From NCBI RefSeq assembly GCF_005280205.1, contig NZ_SUND01000021.1:1-64000 (forward strand): a DNA stretch of 64,000 bases, written 5' to 3'. Source of the stretch: Bacillus yapensis (lineage in GTDB: Bacteria; Bacillota; Bacilli; Bacillales; Cytobacillaceae). The position numbers were made by a program, and so were the translations under genes. Under the pieces are notes generated by a model that saw only the letters and a program-made list of their open reading frames with translations, made no database searches and was not told the origin of the DNA. Shown piece by piece: positions 10,193-18,816 of this stretch (within the stretch, counting starts at the first letter, position 1; each line of letters begins with the position of its first letter).

Positions 10193-10671
10193 TGTTTCGA
10201 ATTGGACAGGGTTTTGACGTACATCAATTAACAGAAGGTAGACCGCTGATTATCGGTGGAATTGAGATCCCTTACGAAAAAGGATTACTAGGACACTCTG
10301 ATGCAGATGTACTATTACATACGATCACAGATGCTTGCTTAGGAGCAATTGGGGAAGGGGATATTGGTAGACATTTTCCTGATACAGACCCCGCTTTTAA
10401 GGATGCAGATTCAGCAAAGTTATTAGAACATATTTGGGGCATGATTAAGGAAAAAGGCTATGAGCTTGTGAATGCCGATTGTACGATTATTGCTCAGAAG
10501 CCAAAAATGGCACCTTATATAGAACAAATGAAAAATCGAATTGCGGAACTTTTAGAGTGTGAACCGGAACAAATTAATGTGAAAGCAACAACTACAGAAA
10601 AACTCGGTTTTACTGGGCGTGGAGAAGGCATTGCCTCTCAAGCAGTTGTCTTGCTTCAAAAAGTGAAATAA
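10192..10671 (+). CDS. ispF: IspF, MECDP synthase
   Basis: 2-C-methyl-D-erythritol 2,4-cyclodiphosphate synthase. 159 aa. Metal-binding and active-site motifs are visible: GFDVHQL near the N terminus, [11 protein letters not shown], and [10 protein letters not shown]. Two adjacent ATGs are possible (10189 and 10192); the second gives the family's [11 protein letters not shown] start and better spacing to AGGTGAG. It begins on the last base of the ispD stop codon. Confidence 0.96.
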   Translation: MFRIGQGFDVHQLTEGRPLIIGGIEIPYEKGLLGHSDADVLLHTITDACLGAIGEGDIGRHFPDTDPAFKDADSAKLLEHIWGMIKEKGYELVNADCTIIAQKPKMAPYIEQMKNRIAELLECEPEQINVKATTTEKLGFTGRGEGIASQAVVLLQKVK

Positions 10672-10695
10672 AGGCTCGATCTCGCTATTTTAGCG

Positions 10696-10704
10696 TGGTA
10701 TGAT
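10696..10704 (+). promoter_or_regulatory. Possible extended -10 promoter for gltX
   Basis: TGG-TATGAT forms an extended -10 about 30 bases before gltX, with only a weak -35 (TCGATC, 10676-10681). A CGCTA/TAGCG hairpin lies between them. Confidence 0.35.
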
Positions 10705-10733
10705 AAATCTCAAATATATATAGGAGGATCATT

Positions 10734-12191
10734 ATGTCAAACGATATTCGTGTCCGTTACGCACCAAGCCCAACGGGACATTTACATATAGGAAATGCAC
10801 GTACAGCATTATTTAATTATCTTTTTGCAAGAAATCTTGGAGGTACGTTTGTTATCCGTATCGAGGATACCGATAAGAAGCGTAACATCGCTGGTGGCGA
10901 AGAAAGCCAGTTAAAGTATTTAAAATGGCTCGGCATGGATTGGGACGAAAGCATCGATAAAGATGGCGGATTTGGTCCATATCGTCAATCTGAGCGAAAC
11001 GATATTTATGAAACTTATTACAAAGAGCTTCTTGATAAAGGGCTAGCGTATAAATGTTATTGTACAGAGGAAGAACTAGAAGCAGAAAGAGAAGCACAAA
11101 GTGATTCCAAACAAATTGCCGGATACTCTGGTAGATGCCGTCACCTCACTGCAGAACAAAAAGCACAATTTGAAGCAGAAGGCAGACAGCCAAGCATTCG
11201 TTTCCTTGTTCCAGAAGGAAAGGTTTATGGATTTGACGATATGGTAAAAGGCCATGTTTCTTTCGAATCTGATGGCGTTGGTGGCGATTTTGTTATTGTT
11301 AAAAAAGATGGTACACCAACTTATAACTTTGCTGTAACAGTGGATGATTACTTGATGAAGATTTCTCATGTTCTTCGTGGAGACGATCATATTTCTAATA
11401 CACCAAAGCAATTAATGATCTATGAAGCGTTCGGCTGGAAAGCGCCAGTATTTGGTCATATGACGCTTATTGTGAATGAAAGTCGTAAAAAGCTAAGTAA
11501 GCGTGATGAGTCTATCATTCAGTTTATTGAGCAATACGAGGAATTAGGTTATCTTCCAGAGGCGTTATTCAATTTTATCGCTCTATTAGGTTGGTCTCCT
11601 GTAGGAGAAGAGGAGATATATTCGAAAGAAGAGCTAATCAAAAGCTTTGATGCAGAGCGTTTATCGAAATCACCTGCGTTATTTGATAAGCAAAAATTAG
11701 CTTGGATGAACAATCAATACATCAAGACGATTGATGTTGAAAGACTTGTGGAGATTTCCTTGCCTCATCTTGTCAAAGCGGGTCGTGTTTCCGCGGATAT
11801 GAATGACGCAGAATTACAGTGGGCAAAAGACTTAATTGCACTTTACCAAGAGCAAATGAGCTATGGAGCTGAGATTGTTGAACTGTCTGGTTTATTCTTT
11901 AAGGATGAAGTAGAGAGAGACGAGGAAGCGAAAGAAGTTCTTGCTGATGAGGATGTTCCAGCAGTTTTAGCAGCCTTTTTACAAGAGGTAGAGCAGTCTA
12001 CAGAATTGAATGCTGAAAGTGTAAAAGCTTCTATTAAGGCTGTTCAAAAGAGCACTGGTCAAAAAGGGAAAAAGCTGTTCATGCCGATTCGTGTTGCGAC
12101 AACGGGTCAAACACATGGACCGGATCTTCCAAAAGCCATTGCTCTACTTGGTCGCGATAAAGTCATTCAGCGTTTAAAAGAGCTTTTATAA
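10734..12191 (+). CDS. gltX: Glutamyl-tRNA synthetase
   Basis: Class I synthetase charging tRNA-Glu and, in organisms using the amidotransferase route, tRNA-Gln. 485 aa. The HIGH-type motif appears in [17 protein letters not shown] and the KMSKS-type motif in [12 protein letters not shown]-terminal helical anticodon-binding domain follows. Start is ATG behind TAGGAGG. A short GAAG/CTTC hairpin follows the stop, and a long non-coding region separates it from cysE. Confidence 0.97.
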   Translation: MSNDIRVRYAPSPTGHLHIGNARTALFNYLFARNLGGTFVIRIEDTDKKRNIAGGEESQLKYLKWLGMDWDESIDKDGGFGPYRQSERNDIYETYYKELLDKGLAYKCYCTEEELEAEREAQSDSKQIAGYSGRCRHLTAEQKAQFEAEGRQPSIRFLVPEGKVYGFDDMVKGHVSFESDGVGGDFVIVKKDGTPTYNFAVTVDDYLMKISHVLRGDDHISNTPKQLMIYEAFGWKAPVFGHMTLIVNESRKKLSKRDESIIQFIEQYEELGYLPEALFNFIALLGWSPVGEEEIYSKEELIKSFDAERLSKSPALFDKQKLAWMNNQYIKTIDVERLVEISLPHLVKAGRVSADMNDAELQWAKDLIALYQEQMSYGAEIVELSGLFFKDEVERDEEAKEVLADEDVPAVLAAFLQEVEQSTELNAESVKASIKAVQKSTGQKGKKLFMPIRVATTGQTHGPDLPKAIALLGRDKVIQRLKELL

Positions 12192-12292
12192 GGAAGAAGC
12201 GTACTTCTTGTTAACAGATTAAAAAAAATATAATATAGTATATATACCAGAATTGAATCACAATGTAGTTCGTAAAGGCTGTTTTCGTAAAG

Positions 12293-12475
12293 ACTGTTGT
12301 TAAAATCCTACTGCCGTTGGCCAGCGGCCGATTTTAACGTAGAAATAGCCATTTGGTGCATCGTAACTAGTTTGTAAGCTCTTTTCTCATTAGTTTACGA
12401 CTAGTTATCATTGAAAACAAAGATTACTTAATTGATTTTTTGTTCCAAAAGTAACAAAGTTTGAGAAAAGAGCCT
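12293..12475 (+). repeat. Intergenic repeat element, copy A
   Basis: About 180 bases shared with 55281-55455. The left part is a hairpin: GTTAAAATC and GGCCGATTTTAAC flank GCCGTTGGCCAGC. It is followed by the conserved GTAGAAATA. The right part is bounded by inverted repeats AGCTCTTTTCTCA (12378-12390) and TTTGAGAAAAGAGC (12460-12473), with a conserved CCAAAAGTAACAAAG before the right end. The interior differs between copies. No reading frame is present. The right repeat supplies the -35 of the cysE promoter. Confidence 0.7.
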
Positions 12476-12490
12476 TTGTAAATATATAAT
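12461..12490 (+). promoter_or_regulatory. SigA-type promoter of cysE-cysS leader
   Basis: TTGAGA (12461-12466) and TATAAT (12485-12490) with an 18-bp spacer, placing the transcript start about 10 bases before the T-box stem I. The -35 lies within the terminal inverted repeat of repeat copy A. Confidence 0.7.
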
Positions 12491-12499
12491 GCAAAAAAT

Positions 12500-12768
12500 G
12501 TTGATGAGGAAAAGTAAGAAAGCAATGCTTTAAAGAGAGGACCAACTTGGTTGAAATTTGGATTTCGCCTTGGCTGAAAATTGGTTCAAGCCCCTTGCTT
12601 TCTGAAATGCGCCTCAGAGTCCCTCTTCGAAAAAGGTCAACCTTTAGTAGATTAGGGCGGATGCTGCCGTTACCAGTGTAAAGTTGAGGCCACTCATGTG
12701 GCCTAAACAGAGTGGAACCGCGCGGGAAAAGCGTCTCTGTCATTATTGACAGGGGCGCTTTTTATTTT
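12500..12768 (+). ncRNA. T-box riboswitch, cysteine specifier
   Basis: Tandem decision element sensing uncharged tRNA-Cys. Stem I is visible: GAGG (12506-12509) with CCTC (12612-12615), and AAAGCAA (12519-12525) with TTGCTTT (12595-12601). The specifier loop between them holds TGC at 12608-12610, a cysteine codon. The conserved T-box AGAGTGGAACCGCG (about 12709-12722) precedes a terminator stem GCGTCTCTGTCA/TGACAGGGGCGC and a T-run (12731-12768). It is expected to antiterminate into cysE and cysS when cysteine is short. Confidence 0.93.
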
Positions 12769-12805
12769 GGTAAGGAATTAGGCTTTTCGTTAGGGGGATG
12801 GAGAA

Positions 12806-13453
12806 ATGTTTAAAATGCTCAAAGAAGATATTGATGTAGTTTTTGATCAGGATCCTGCTGCTAGAACATATCTAGAAGTAATTTTAACTTACTCTGGATT
12901 GCATGCGATCTGGAGTCACCGAATTGCACATGCATTTTACAAACGAAAGCTTTATTTTATCGCGCGAGTCATTTCGCAAGTCAGTCGCTTCTTCACAGGA
13001 ATTGAAATTCACCCAGGGGCTAAAATAGGGAGAAGATTCTTCATTGACCATGGGATGGGCGTTGTGATTGGAGAAACATGCGAAATCGGCAATAACGTCA
13101 CAGTTTTCCAAGGGGTCACGCTAGGTGGAACAGGGAAAGAAAAGGGGAAAAGACATCCAACGATTAAGGACAATGCCTTAATTGCCACGGGTGCAAAAGT
13201 GTTAGGTTCCATCACGGTTGGTGAAAACTCGAAGATTGGAGCGGGCTCTGTTGTGCTAAAAGAGGTACCGCCTAATTCAACGGTTGTTGGGATTCCAGGA
13301 AAAGTCGTGATTCAGGATGGCATTAAGCTGAATAAGGATCTTAATCATTCAGATCTTCCGGATCCGGTTGCTGATCGCTTCAAAGTGCTAGAAGATACAA
13401 TTTTAGAATTAAAAAGAGAAATCAAGGATTTACAGCGTGAAAGGAGCCTTTAA
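12806..13453 (+). CDS. cysE: Serine O-acetyltransferase
   Basis: Acetylates L-serine with acetyl-CoA, the first step of cysteine synthesis. 215 aa. N-terminal helical region, then the left-handed beta-helix of hexapeptide repeats (about 65-165) with the catalytic stretch [20 protein letters not shown] and [10 protein letters not shown]. The short C-terminal tail lies after about 170. Sits behind a Cys-specific T-box and 2 bases before cysS, linking cysteine supply to its use in tRNA charging. Confidence 0.96.
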   Translation: MFKMLKEDIDVVFDQDPAARTYLEVILTYSGLHAIWSHRIAHAFYKRKLYFIARVISQVSRFFTGIEIHPGAKIGRRFFIDHGMGVVIGETCEIGNNVTVFQGVTLGGTGKEKGKRHPTIKDNALIATGAKVLGSITVGENSKIGAGSVVLKEVPPNSTVVGIPGKVVIQDGIKLNKDLNHSDLPDPVADRFKVLEDTILELKREIKDLQRERSL

Positions 13454-13455
13454 GG

Positions 13456-14853
13456 ATGGCTATCAAAATTTACAATACATTAACAAGAAAAAAAGAAGAC
13501 TTCATACCTCTTGAAGAGGGAAAGGTTAAAATGTATGTGTGTGGACCTACGGTTTATAACTATATTCATATCGGAAATGGTCGCCCACCAATCGTTTTTG
13601 ACACGGTTCGAAGATATTTTGAATATCGCGGATATGATGTGAACTATGTTTCCAATTTTACGGATGTAGACGATAAGCTTATTCGTGTGGCGAATGAATT
13701 AGGAGAAACTGTTCCTGAAATCGCGGACCGTTTTATCGAGGCTTATCATGAGGACGTTCATGCACTAGGATGCCGTAAAGCGGATGTGCATCCACGTGTA
13801 ACGGAAAATATGGATATTATTATCGATTTTATTAACACGTTAATCGAAAAAGGATTTGCCTACGAATCTGAAGGTGACGTCTACTATCATACACGTAAAT
13901 TCAAGGAGTACGGGAAGCTTTCCCATCAATCAATCGATGAGCTACGAGTAGGTGCACGTATTGCTGTTGGAGAAAAAAAGCAGGATGCCCTTGATTTTGC
14001 GCTCTGGAAAGCGGCTAAGCCTGGAGAAATTTCTTGGGATAGTCCGTGGGGCAAAGGTCGACCAGGTTGGCATATTGAATGCTCCGCGATGGCGCGAAAA
14101 TATTTAGGCGATACGATTGATATTCATGCAGGTGGACAGGATTTGGCGTTTCCACACCATGAAAACGAAATTGCCCAATCTGAAGCGTTAACTGGAAAAG
14201 CATTTGCTCGGTATTGGATGCACAATGGCTATATCAATATTGATAATGAAAAAATGTCAAAGTCTCTCGGCAATTTTGTCCTTGTTCATGACATTATTAA
14301 GCATCATGATCCACAGGTTCTAAGATTTTTCATGCTTTCTGTTCATTATCGTAATCCGATTAACTATACAGATGAGCTCCTGGAAAATACGAAAACAGCG
14401 CTTGAGCGTATTAAGACATCTTATCAAAATCTCAAGCACCGTATGGATGCAAGTACAAACCTCACTGAGGACAATCAAAAATGGTTGGAGCAAATTGAAG
14501 CTCTACGAAAACAATTCATTGAAGCAATGGATGATGATTTTAATACAGCGAATGGAATTTCCGTTCTGTTTGATTTATCCAAGCTTGCGAATCTCTATTT
14601 GATCGAGAAAAATACAGCGGTTGAAGTGATTGAAGCATTCATGAACGAGTTTAAGTCACTATTTGGCGTGCTTGGATTAACGCTTGAAGAGGAAGCTCTT
14701 CTTGATGAAGAAATCGAAGAATTGATCCAAAAACGTATCGAAGCACGTAAGGAACGTAATTTCCAATTAGCGGACCAAATTCGTGATCAGCTGAAGGAAA
14801 TGAATATTATTTTAGAGGATACTCCTCAAGGCATTCGTTGGAAAAGAGGCTAA
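13456..14853 (+). CDS. cysS: Cysteinyl-tRNA synthetase
   Basis: Class I synthetase that charges tRNA-Cys. 465 aa. HIGH-type motif in [12 protein letters not shown]; zinc ligands include C28 (CGPTVYN); KMSKS in [13 protein letters not shown]-terminal DALR and helical anticodon-binding domains. RBS AAGGAG lies inside the end of cysE. Co-regulated with cysE by the T-box at 12500-12768. Confidence 0.97.
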   Translation: MAIKIYNTLTRKKEDFIPLEEGKVKMYVCGPTVYNYIHIGNGRPPIVFDTVRRYFEYRGYDVNYVSNFTDVDDKLIRVANELGETVPEIADRFIEAYHEDVHALGCRKADVHPRVTENMDIIIDFINTLIEKGFAYESEGDVYYHTRKFKEYGKLSHQSIDELRVGARIAVGEKKQDALDFALWKAAKPGEISWDSPWGKGRPGWHIECSAMARKYLGDTIDIHAGGQDLAFPHHENEIAQSEALTGKAFARYWMHNGYINIDNEKMSKSLGNFVLVHDIIKHHDPQVLRFFMLSVHYRNPINYTDELLENTKTALERIKTSYQNLKHRMDASTNLTEDNQKWLEQIEALRKQFIEAMDDDFNTANGISVLFDLSKLANLYLIEKNTAVEVIEAFMNEFKSLFGVLGLTLEEEALLDEEIEELIQKRIEARKERNFQLADQIRDQLKEMNIILEDTPQGIRWKRG

Positions 14854-14858
14854 TACGG

Positions 14859-15278
14859 ATGCTCCAATACGATAGCAATTTAGATGTAAAACAATTAAAT
14901 AGTCTAGCGTTAGCCTATATGGGTGATGCTGTTTTTGAAGTATATGTTCGGGAGCATCTTTTGAAAAATGGGAATGTGAGACCGAATAACCTTCATAAAG
15001 AAGCAACTAAATATGTATCTGCAAAGGCGCAAGCAAGTATTATCCGGTATATGCTTGATGAACAACTTTTAACAGATGAAGAAGTTGCGGTAGTGATGAG
15101 AGGGCGAAATGCGAAATCAGGTACCGTACCAAAAAACACAGATGTGCAGACCTATCGGTACGGTACTGCTTTTGAGGCCTTAATCGGTTATTTATATTTA
15201 CTAAAAAGAGAAGAGCGGCTGGAAGAATTGGTGTTGCTTTCTTTAAATTTTGTTAGTGAAAAGAAAGGAGGAGCTTAA
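14859..15278 (+). CDS. mrnC: Mini-ribonuclease 3
   Basis: RNase III-type endonuclease lacking the double-stranded RNA-binding domain; matures the ends of 23S rRNA. 139 aa. Catalytic signature [16 protein letters not shown] near the N terminus, and the conserved [34 protein letters not shown]. The ATG 5 bases after the cysS stop fits the family start (MLQYD); a TTG inside cysS in the same frame is rejected. Confidence 0.95.
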   Translation: MLQYDSNLDVKQLNSLALAYMGDAVFEVYVREHLLKNGNVRPNNLHKEATKYVSAKAQASIIRYMLDEQLLTDEEVAVVMRGRNAKSGTVPKNTDVQTYRYGTAFEALIGYLYLLKREERLEELVLLSLNFVSEKKGGA

Positions 15279-15279
15279 G

Positions 15280-16020
15280 TTGAGTCAGGATTATATCATC
15301 GGAAAAAACCCAGTAATTGAGGCGCTAAAATCTGATCGTGATGTGAATAAGGTTCTGATTGCTGAAGGTTCTCAAAAAGGGCAAATGCAGCAAGTGATTG
15401 GCTTAGCGAAAGAACGAAATGTAATGGTGCAATTTGTACCGAAGAAAAAAATTGATGGCTTAGTGGAGGGCAATCATCAAGGTGTAGTTGCCCAAGTTGC
15501 CGCTTACCAATACGCAGAGATAGAGGATCTATTTGCTGCTGCGGAAAAAAAGAATGAGGCTCCTTTCTTTATTCTTTTAGATGAGATTGAGGATCCCCAT
15601 AATTTAGGTTCCGTCATGAGAACGGCTGATGCGGTTGGGGCTCACGGCATTATTATCCCGAAGCGAAGAGCAGTGGGATTAACGTCTACCGTGGCCAAGG
15701 CCTCTACCGGAGCAATTGAATACATCCCTGTTGTCCGGGTAACCAATATGGCTCAAACGATTGACAAGTTGAAAGAGCGAGGTGTTTGGATCGCTGGTAC
15801 GGATGCAAAAGGAAAAGAAGATTTCCGCTCTTTTGATGGAACAATGCCACTTGGACTTGTAATTGGAAGCGAAGGAAAAGGAATGGGACGATTAATTCGT
15901 GATAAATGTGATTTCCTTATTAGCTTGCCGATGAAAGGGAAGGTAACCTCATTAAATGCTTCTGTTGCCGCGGCGCTTCTTATGTATGAAGTTTTTCGAA
16001 AACGTTACCCACTTGGGTGA
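15280..16020 (+). CDS. rlmB: 23S rRNA (guanosine-2'-O-)-methyltransferase RlmB
   Basis: SpoU-family (SPOUT knot) methyltransferase acting on 23S rRNA; the equivalent B. subtilis gene is yacO. 246 aa. N-terminal substrate-binding domain (about 1-75), then the trefoil-knot catalytic domain with NLGSVMRTADAVGAHG, IGSEGKGMGRL and the C-terminal LPMKGKVTSLNASVAAALLMYE. Start is TTG, 8 bases behind AGGAGG, one base after the mrnC stop. Confidence 0.95.
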   Translation: MSQDYIIGKNPVIEALKSDRDVNKVLIAEGSQKGQMQQVIGLAKERNVMVQFVPKKKIDGLVEGNHQGVVAQVAAYQYAEIEDLFAAAEKKNEAPFFILLDEIEDPHNLGSVMRTADAVGAHGIIIPKRRAVGLTSTVAKASTGAIEYIPVVRVTNMAQTIDKLKERGVWIAGTDAKGKEDFRSFDGTMPLGLVIGSEGKGMGRLIRDKCDFLISLPMKGKVTSLNASVAAALLMYEVFRKRYPLG

Positions 16021-16025
16021 AGAAA

Positions 16026-16535
16026 ATGGACATCCTGATTGTAGACGGCTATAACATAATCGGAGATTGGCCAGAATTAAGAACGTTGAAAAATAAAGAT
16101 TTAGCTGCAGCAAGAGATCGTTTAATTGAAAAAATGGCGGAGTACCAGGCGTATTCCGGATATCGGGTGATTGTCGTATTTGATGCCCAGTATGTAAAAG
16201 GAACTGAAAAAAAGTTAAGTAACCACAAAGTAGAAGTTATTTTTACACGAACAAACGAAACGGCCGACGAAAGAATTGAAAAGTTGGCCATTTCTTTAAA
16301 TAACCGAAAAACACAGATCCATGTTGCGACGTCTGACTTCACTGAGCAATGGGCCATTTTTGGACAAGGTGCCCTGCGTAAGTCCGCGCGGGAACTGTTA
16401 ATCGAGATGGAATCAGTGGAAAAAAAGATCGAAAAAAAGGTCAAAAAAATACAACAAACGGGACCTAGTTCAAGAATTCCTCTTAGTCAAGAAGTGGCAG
16501 AAATTTTTGAAAAATGGCGACGTGGTGAGCGATGA
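16026..16535 (+). CDS. yacP: NYN-domain RNA-binding protein YacP
   Basis: Small PIN/NYN-fold endoribonuclease-like protein (Rae1 in B. subtilis, an endonuclease acting on translated mRNA at the ribosomal A site). 169 aa. Acidic motifs DILIVDGYNIIGDWPEL and VVFDAQYVKG and the conserved HVATSDFTEQWAIFGQGALRKSARELL are visible. The ATG gives the family start MDILIVDGYN; the upstream GTG overlapping the rlmB stop is less likely. Confidence 0.92.
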   Translation: MDILIVDGYNIIGDWPELRTLKNKDLAAARDRLIEKMAEYQAYSGYRVIVVFDAQYVKGTEKKLSNHKVEVIFTRTNETADERIEKLAISLNNRKTQIHVATSDFTEQWAIFGQGALRKSARELLIEMESVEKKIEKKVKKIQQTGPSSRIPLSQEVAEIFEKWRRGER

Positions 16536-16539
16536 CTGG

Positions 16540-16569
16540 TTGACGGCAGAAAAAAGCCTACTGTATAAT
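16540..16569 (+). promoter_or_regulatory. SigA-type promoter of sigH
   Basis: TTGACG (16540-16545) and a consensus TATAAT (16564-16569), 18-bp spacer, about 30 bases before the sigH start. In B. subtilis the sigH promoter is repressed by AbrB; no AbrB site can be called from sequence here. Confidence 0.7.
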
Positions 16570-16600
16570 ATTGCTAACTAGCCAGGTCGGAGGGATCCTA

Positions 16601-17260
16601 GTGAGTGCTGACTACAAAACAAAAGAAGATGAAAACTTTGTTGATTATATCCAGCTAGAAGATGAAGAAATAGTAGAGTTGGTTCATCAAGGTACTGGTG
16701 AGGCACTAGATTACTTGATTCACAAGTACCGTAATTTCGTACGCGCTAAAGCTAGGTCCTATTTTTTAATTGGTGCAGACAAGGAAGATATTGTCCAAGA
16801 AGGCATGATTGGTTTATATAAAGCCATTCGTGACTTCAAGGAGGACAAGCTTACATCTTTTAAAGCGTTTGCAGAACTGTGTATTACAAGACAGATCATT
16901 ACCGCCATTAAAACAGCCACAAGGCAGAAGCATATTCCGTTGAATTCTTATGTTTCTTTGGACAAGCCAATTTATGATGAAGAATCTGATAGAACTTTAA
17001 TGGATGTGATTTCTGGAGCGAAAGTTATGGATCCGGAAGAACTGATCATTAATCAGGAGGAGTTTGACCATATTGAAGTCAAAATGTCCGAGCTTTTGAG
17101 TGATCTTGAACGGAAGGTTTTGGCGCTGTATTTGGACGGACAATCCTATCAAGAAATATCAGAAGAGCTCAATCGACATGTAAAGTCTATTGATAACGCT
17201 CTCCAAAGGGTAAAGAGAAAGCTAGAAAGATATTTAGAGGTTCGAGAACTGACACTTTAG
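16601..17260 (+). CDS. sigH: RNA polymerase sigma-H factor
   Basis: Alternative sigma factor for the transition to stationary phase and the onset of sporulation (and competence in B. subtilis). 219 aa. Region 2 (EALDYLIHKYRNFVRAKARS, then DIVQEGMIGLYKAIRDFK) and region 4 helix-turn-helix (LYLDGQSYQEISEELNRHVK) are clear. GTG at 16601 sits 6 bases behind CGGAGGG. An upstream TTG at the probable transcript start is rejected. Confidence 0.96.
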   Translation: MSADYKTKEDENFVDYIQLEDEEIVELVHQGTGEALDYLIHKYRNFVRAKARSYFLIGADKEDIVQEGMIGLYKAIRDFKEDKLTSFKAFAELCITRQIITAIKTATRQKHIPLNSYVSLDKPIYDEESDRTLMDVISGAKVMDPEELIINQEEFDHIEVKMSELLSDLERKVLALYLDGQSYQEISEELNRHVKSIDNALQRVKRKLERYLEVRELTL

Positions 17261-17286
17261 CATTAGGTCGTTCCTACTGAAATCAT

Positions 17287-17408
17287 TGTCTAGCTCCGAG
17301 CGCTATCGGCTCGAGGTCAGAACCCAATCCGTCAAGGAGATTAAAGTGCAATCTCCTAGCCGGCTCGTCTTCTGCTTGTCGCCGATGTGCAAGCGCTCTC
17401 CGCTTTTC
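17287..17408 (+). repeat. Bacillaceae-type structured intergenic repeat
   Basis: Begins TGTCTAGCTCC and ends CTCTCCGCTTTTC. AGCGC-TATCGGC near the left end pairs with GCCGATGTGC-AGCGCT near the right end, and an inner stem GGAGATT/AATCTCC is present. I recall elements with the same ends (GTCTAGCTCC... CGCTTTTC) in many Bacillus intergenic regions, but no function. Lies between sigH and the rpmG promoter. Confidence 0.65.
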
Positions 17409-17411
17409 ATA

Positions 17412-17440
17412 TTGACACTATACTTTGTCCATGTTACAGT
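17412..17440 (+). promoter_or_regulatory. Promoter of rpmG-secE-nusG
   Basis: Consensus -35 TTGACA (17412-17417), 17-bp spacer and TACAGT (17435-17440) preceded by TGT, an extended -10. Directly adjoins the repeat at 17287-17408. Confidence 0.6.
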
Positions 17441-17477
17441 TTTAGAGATATAGAATGGGAAATAGTAGGTGGCTTTG

Positions 17478-17621
17478 ATGATTAAAAAGGTTGCTTTAGC
17501 CTGTGCAGAGTGTGGTTCTAGAAACTACTCAACGACAAGCAAGAAGGAATCAGAACGTTTAGAATTAAAGAAGTTCTGCAGTACTTGTAATGCTCACACG
17601 CTCCACTGTGAAACGAAATAA
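17478..17621 (+). CDS. rpmG: Ribosomal protein bL33
   Basis: Small protein of the 50S subunit near the E site. 47 aa. Four cysteines in two CxxC pairs (CAEC near residue 9, CSTC near 34) mark it as the zinc-binding form of L33. Start ATG behind AGGTGG; ends with ETK as the family does. Conserved neighbour of secE. Zinc-dependent L33 forms are commonly paired with a zinc-free paralogue elsewhere in Bacillus genomes; none is in this window. Confidence 0.93.
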   Translation: MIKKVALACAECGSRNYSTTSKKESERLELKKFCSTCNAHTLHCETK

Positions 17622-17626
17622 ATAAT

Positions 17627-17651
17627 GATTTTTGGCTCAGGCCAAAATATC
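17627..17651 (-). repeat. Bulged hairpin between rpmG and secE
   Basis: On the plus strand GATTTTTGGC-TCAG-GCCAAAATATC; on the minus strand it reads GATATTTTGGC-CTGA-GCCAAAAATC, matching the elements before clpC (2836-2864) and before rpoA (48719-48743) including the extra A in the left arm. No T-run follows. Confidence 0.6.
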
Positions 17652-17696
17652 AATCCTTTATTATATATAGCACCTTAAAAGTTGGAGGTCTCACTC

Positions 17697-17876
17697 ATGC
17701 ATCGCATCATTAATTTTTTCAAAGACGTCGGCCGTGAAATGGGAAAAGTTAGCTGGCCTAAAAGGAAAGAGCTAACTAGCTATACAGTTACGGTTCTAGT
17801 AACAGTAGTATTCTTTACTATTTTCTTTGCGGTTATCGATTTAGGAATTTCTGAATTGATTCGTTTAATTCCTTGA
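17697..17876 (+). CDS. secE: Preprotein translocase subunit SecE
   Basis: Essential clamp subunit of the SecYEG channel in the cytoplasmic membrane. 59 aa, the short Gram-positive form. Amphipathic N-terminal helix (INFFKDVGREMGKVSWPKRKE) followed by a single membrane segment (about 31-53). ATG 7 bases behind GGAGGT. A TTG inside that site was rejected as start. Confidence 0.95.
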   Translation: MHRIINFFKDVGREMGKVSWPKRKELTSYTVTVLVTVVFFTIFFAVIDLGISELIRLIP

Positions 17877-17897
17877 ATAACCCCTATGTCTTAATGG

Positions 17898-17950
17898 TAT
17901 AATGGAAAATGTGATAGGAATTCATACAAAAGCCCGGAAACGGGTTTTTT
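17898..17950 (+). terminator. Promoter-like box and terminator before nusG
   Basis: CCCG-GAAA-CGGG followed by six Ts (17931-17950) is a short but convincing terminator or attenuator between secE and nusG. A TATAAT at 17898-17903 lies 27 bases upstream; the nearest -35 candidate (TTGAAT) has a 19-bp spacer, so promoter activity is uncertain. Confidence 0.6.
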
Positions 17951-18002
17951 AATTTGGGAAAAAATAGACAAGTCTAATTTTGGGTGCGTATTTTTTAATT
18001 GT

Positions 18003-18025
18003 AGGGAGGGAAGGACGGATCGTCC
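18003..18025 (+). promoter_or_regulatory. Structured ribosome-binding site of nusG
   Basis: The only good Shine-Dalgarno sequence, AGGGAGGG (18003-18010), lies 21 bases before the nusG ATG. GGACG-GAT-CGTCC (18013-18025) can fold in between, which would shorten the effective spacing to about 8 bases. An in-frame TGA at 18026-18028 excludes an upstream start. Confidence 0.55.
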
Positions 18026-18031
18026 TGACAC

Positions 18032-18565
18032 ATGGAAAAGAATTGGTATGTAGTTCACACATACTCAGGCTACGAAAACAAAGTGAAGACGAACTTAGAA
18101 AAGCGTGTCGAAACAATGGGCATGCAGGACAAGATCTTCCGTGTAATCGTACCAGAGGAAGAAGAAACTGATTTTAAGAATGGTAAGAAAAAAACAGTAA
18201 AGCGCAAGGTGTTTCCTGGTTATGTGCTAGTTGAAATTATCATGACGGATGATTCTTGGTATGTTGTTCGTAACACTCCAGGGGTAACTGGATTTGTAGG
18301 CTCAGCAGGCTCAGGTTCAAAACCAACGCCGCTTTTACCGGAAGAAATTAACTCTATCTTAAAAACATTAGGTGTAGAGGAAAAACGAATTGATATTGAC
18401 TTTGAATTAGGGGAAACGGTTCGCGTTAAAGAAGGTCCATTTGCGAACTTCACTGGCTCTATCGAAGATATTGACAAAGACAAAGGGAAACTTAAGGTTC
18501 TGGTTAATATGTTTGGTCGCGATACGCCAGTAGAACTAGAATTCACACAGATTGATAAGCTGTAA
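18032..18565 (+). CDS. nusG: Transcription elongation factor NusG
   Basis: Binds RNA polymerase; in Bacillus it promotes sequence-specific pausing, and it links polymerase to the ribosome. 177 aa. NGN domain (NWYVVHTYSGYENKVK to about 110), then KOW domain (about 125-177, VRVKEGPFANFTGSIEDID). The first methionine is fixed by an upstream in-frame stop. Lies between secE and the rplK operon. Confidence 0.97.
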   Translation: MEKNWYVVHTYSGYENKVKTNLEKRVETMGMQDKIFRVIVPEEEETDFKNGKKKTVKRKVFPGYVLVEIIMTDDSWYVVRNTPGVTGFVGSAGSGSKPTPLLPEEINSILKTLGVEEKRIDIDFELGETVRVKEGPFANFTGSIEDIDKDKGKLKVLVNMFGRDTPVELEFTQIDKL

Positions 18566-18629
18566 GAAGCTAATTTAGATAATCTTGTGAATTTCCAAAA
18601 CTTATTATTGCATTTCTTTCCGAAAAAAC

Positions 18630-18658
18630 TTGAAATCGAATTGGAAAAGTGATAATAT
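18630..18658 (+). promoter_or_regulatory. Probable promoter of rplK-rplA
   Basis: TTGAAA (18630-18635), 17-bp spacer, TAATAT (18653-18658). The leader that follows, about 150 bases, contains a GTCTT/AAGAC hairpin (18674-18687) but no recognised regulatory RNA. Confidence 0.5.
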
Positions 18659-18816
18659 TTCAAAGGTCAGTATGTCTTTTAGAAGACAAAGTATTGCCAA
18701 GCTCTTTATTTTTATATAAGGACAACAAGTTGAGTGGGAGGGACGTTTTTCTTTGGTGAAAACCGAATGGAAATCAACCCTATTACCACATCACGGACTT
18801 TAAGGAGGTGTGTCTC

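Noticed and set aside
12221-12250. TATAAT-like boxes just after gltX
   Set aside because: The stretch is A/T-only and matches by chance; the promoter at 12461-12490 explains the T-box transcript better.
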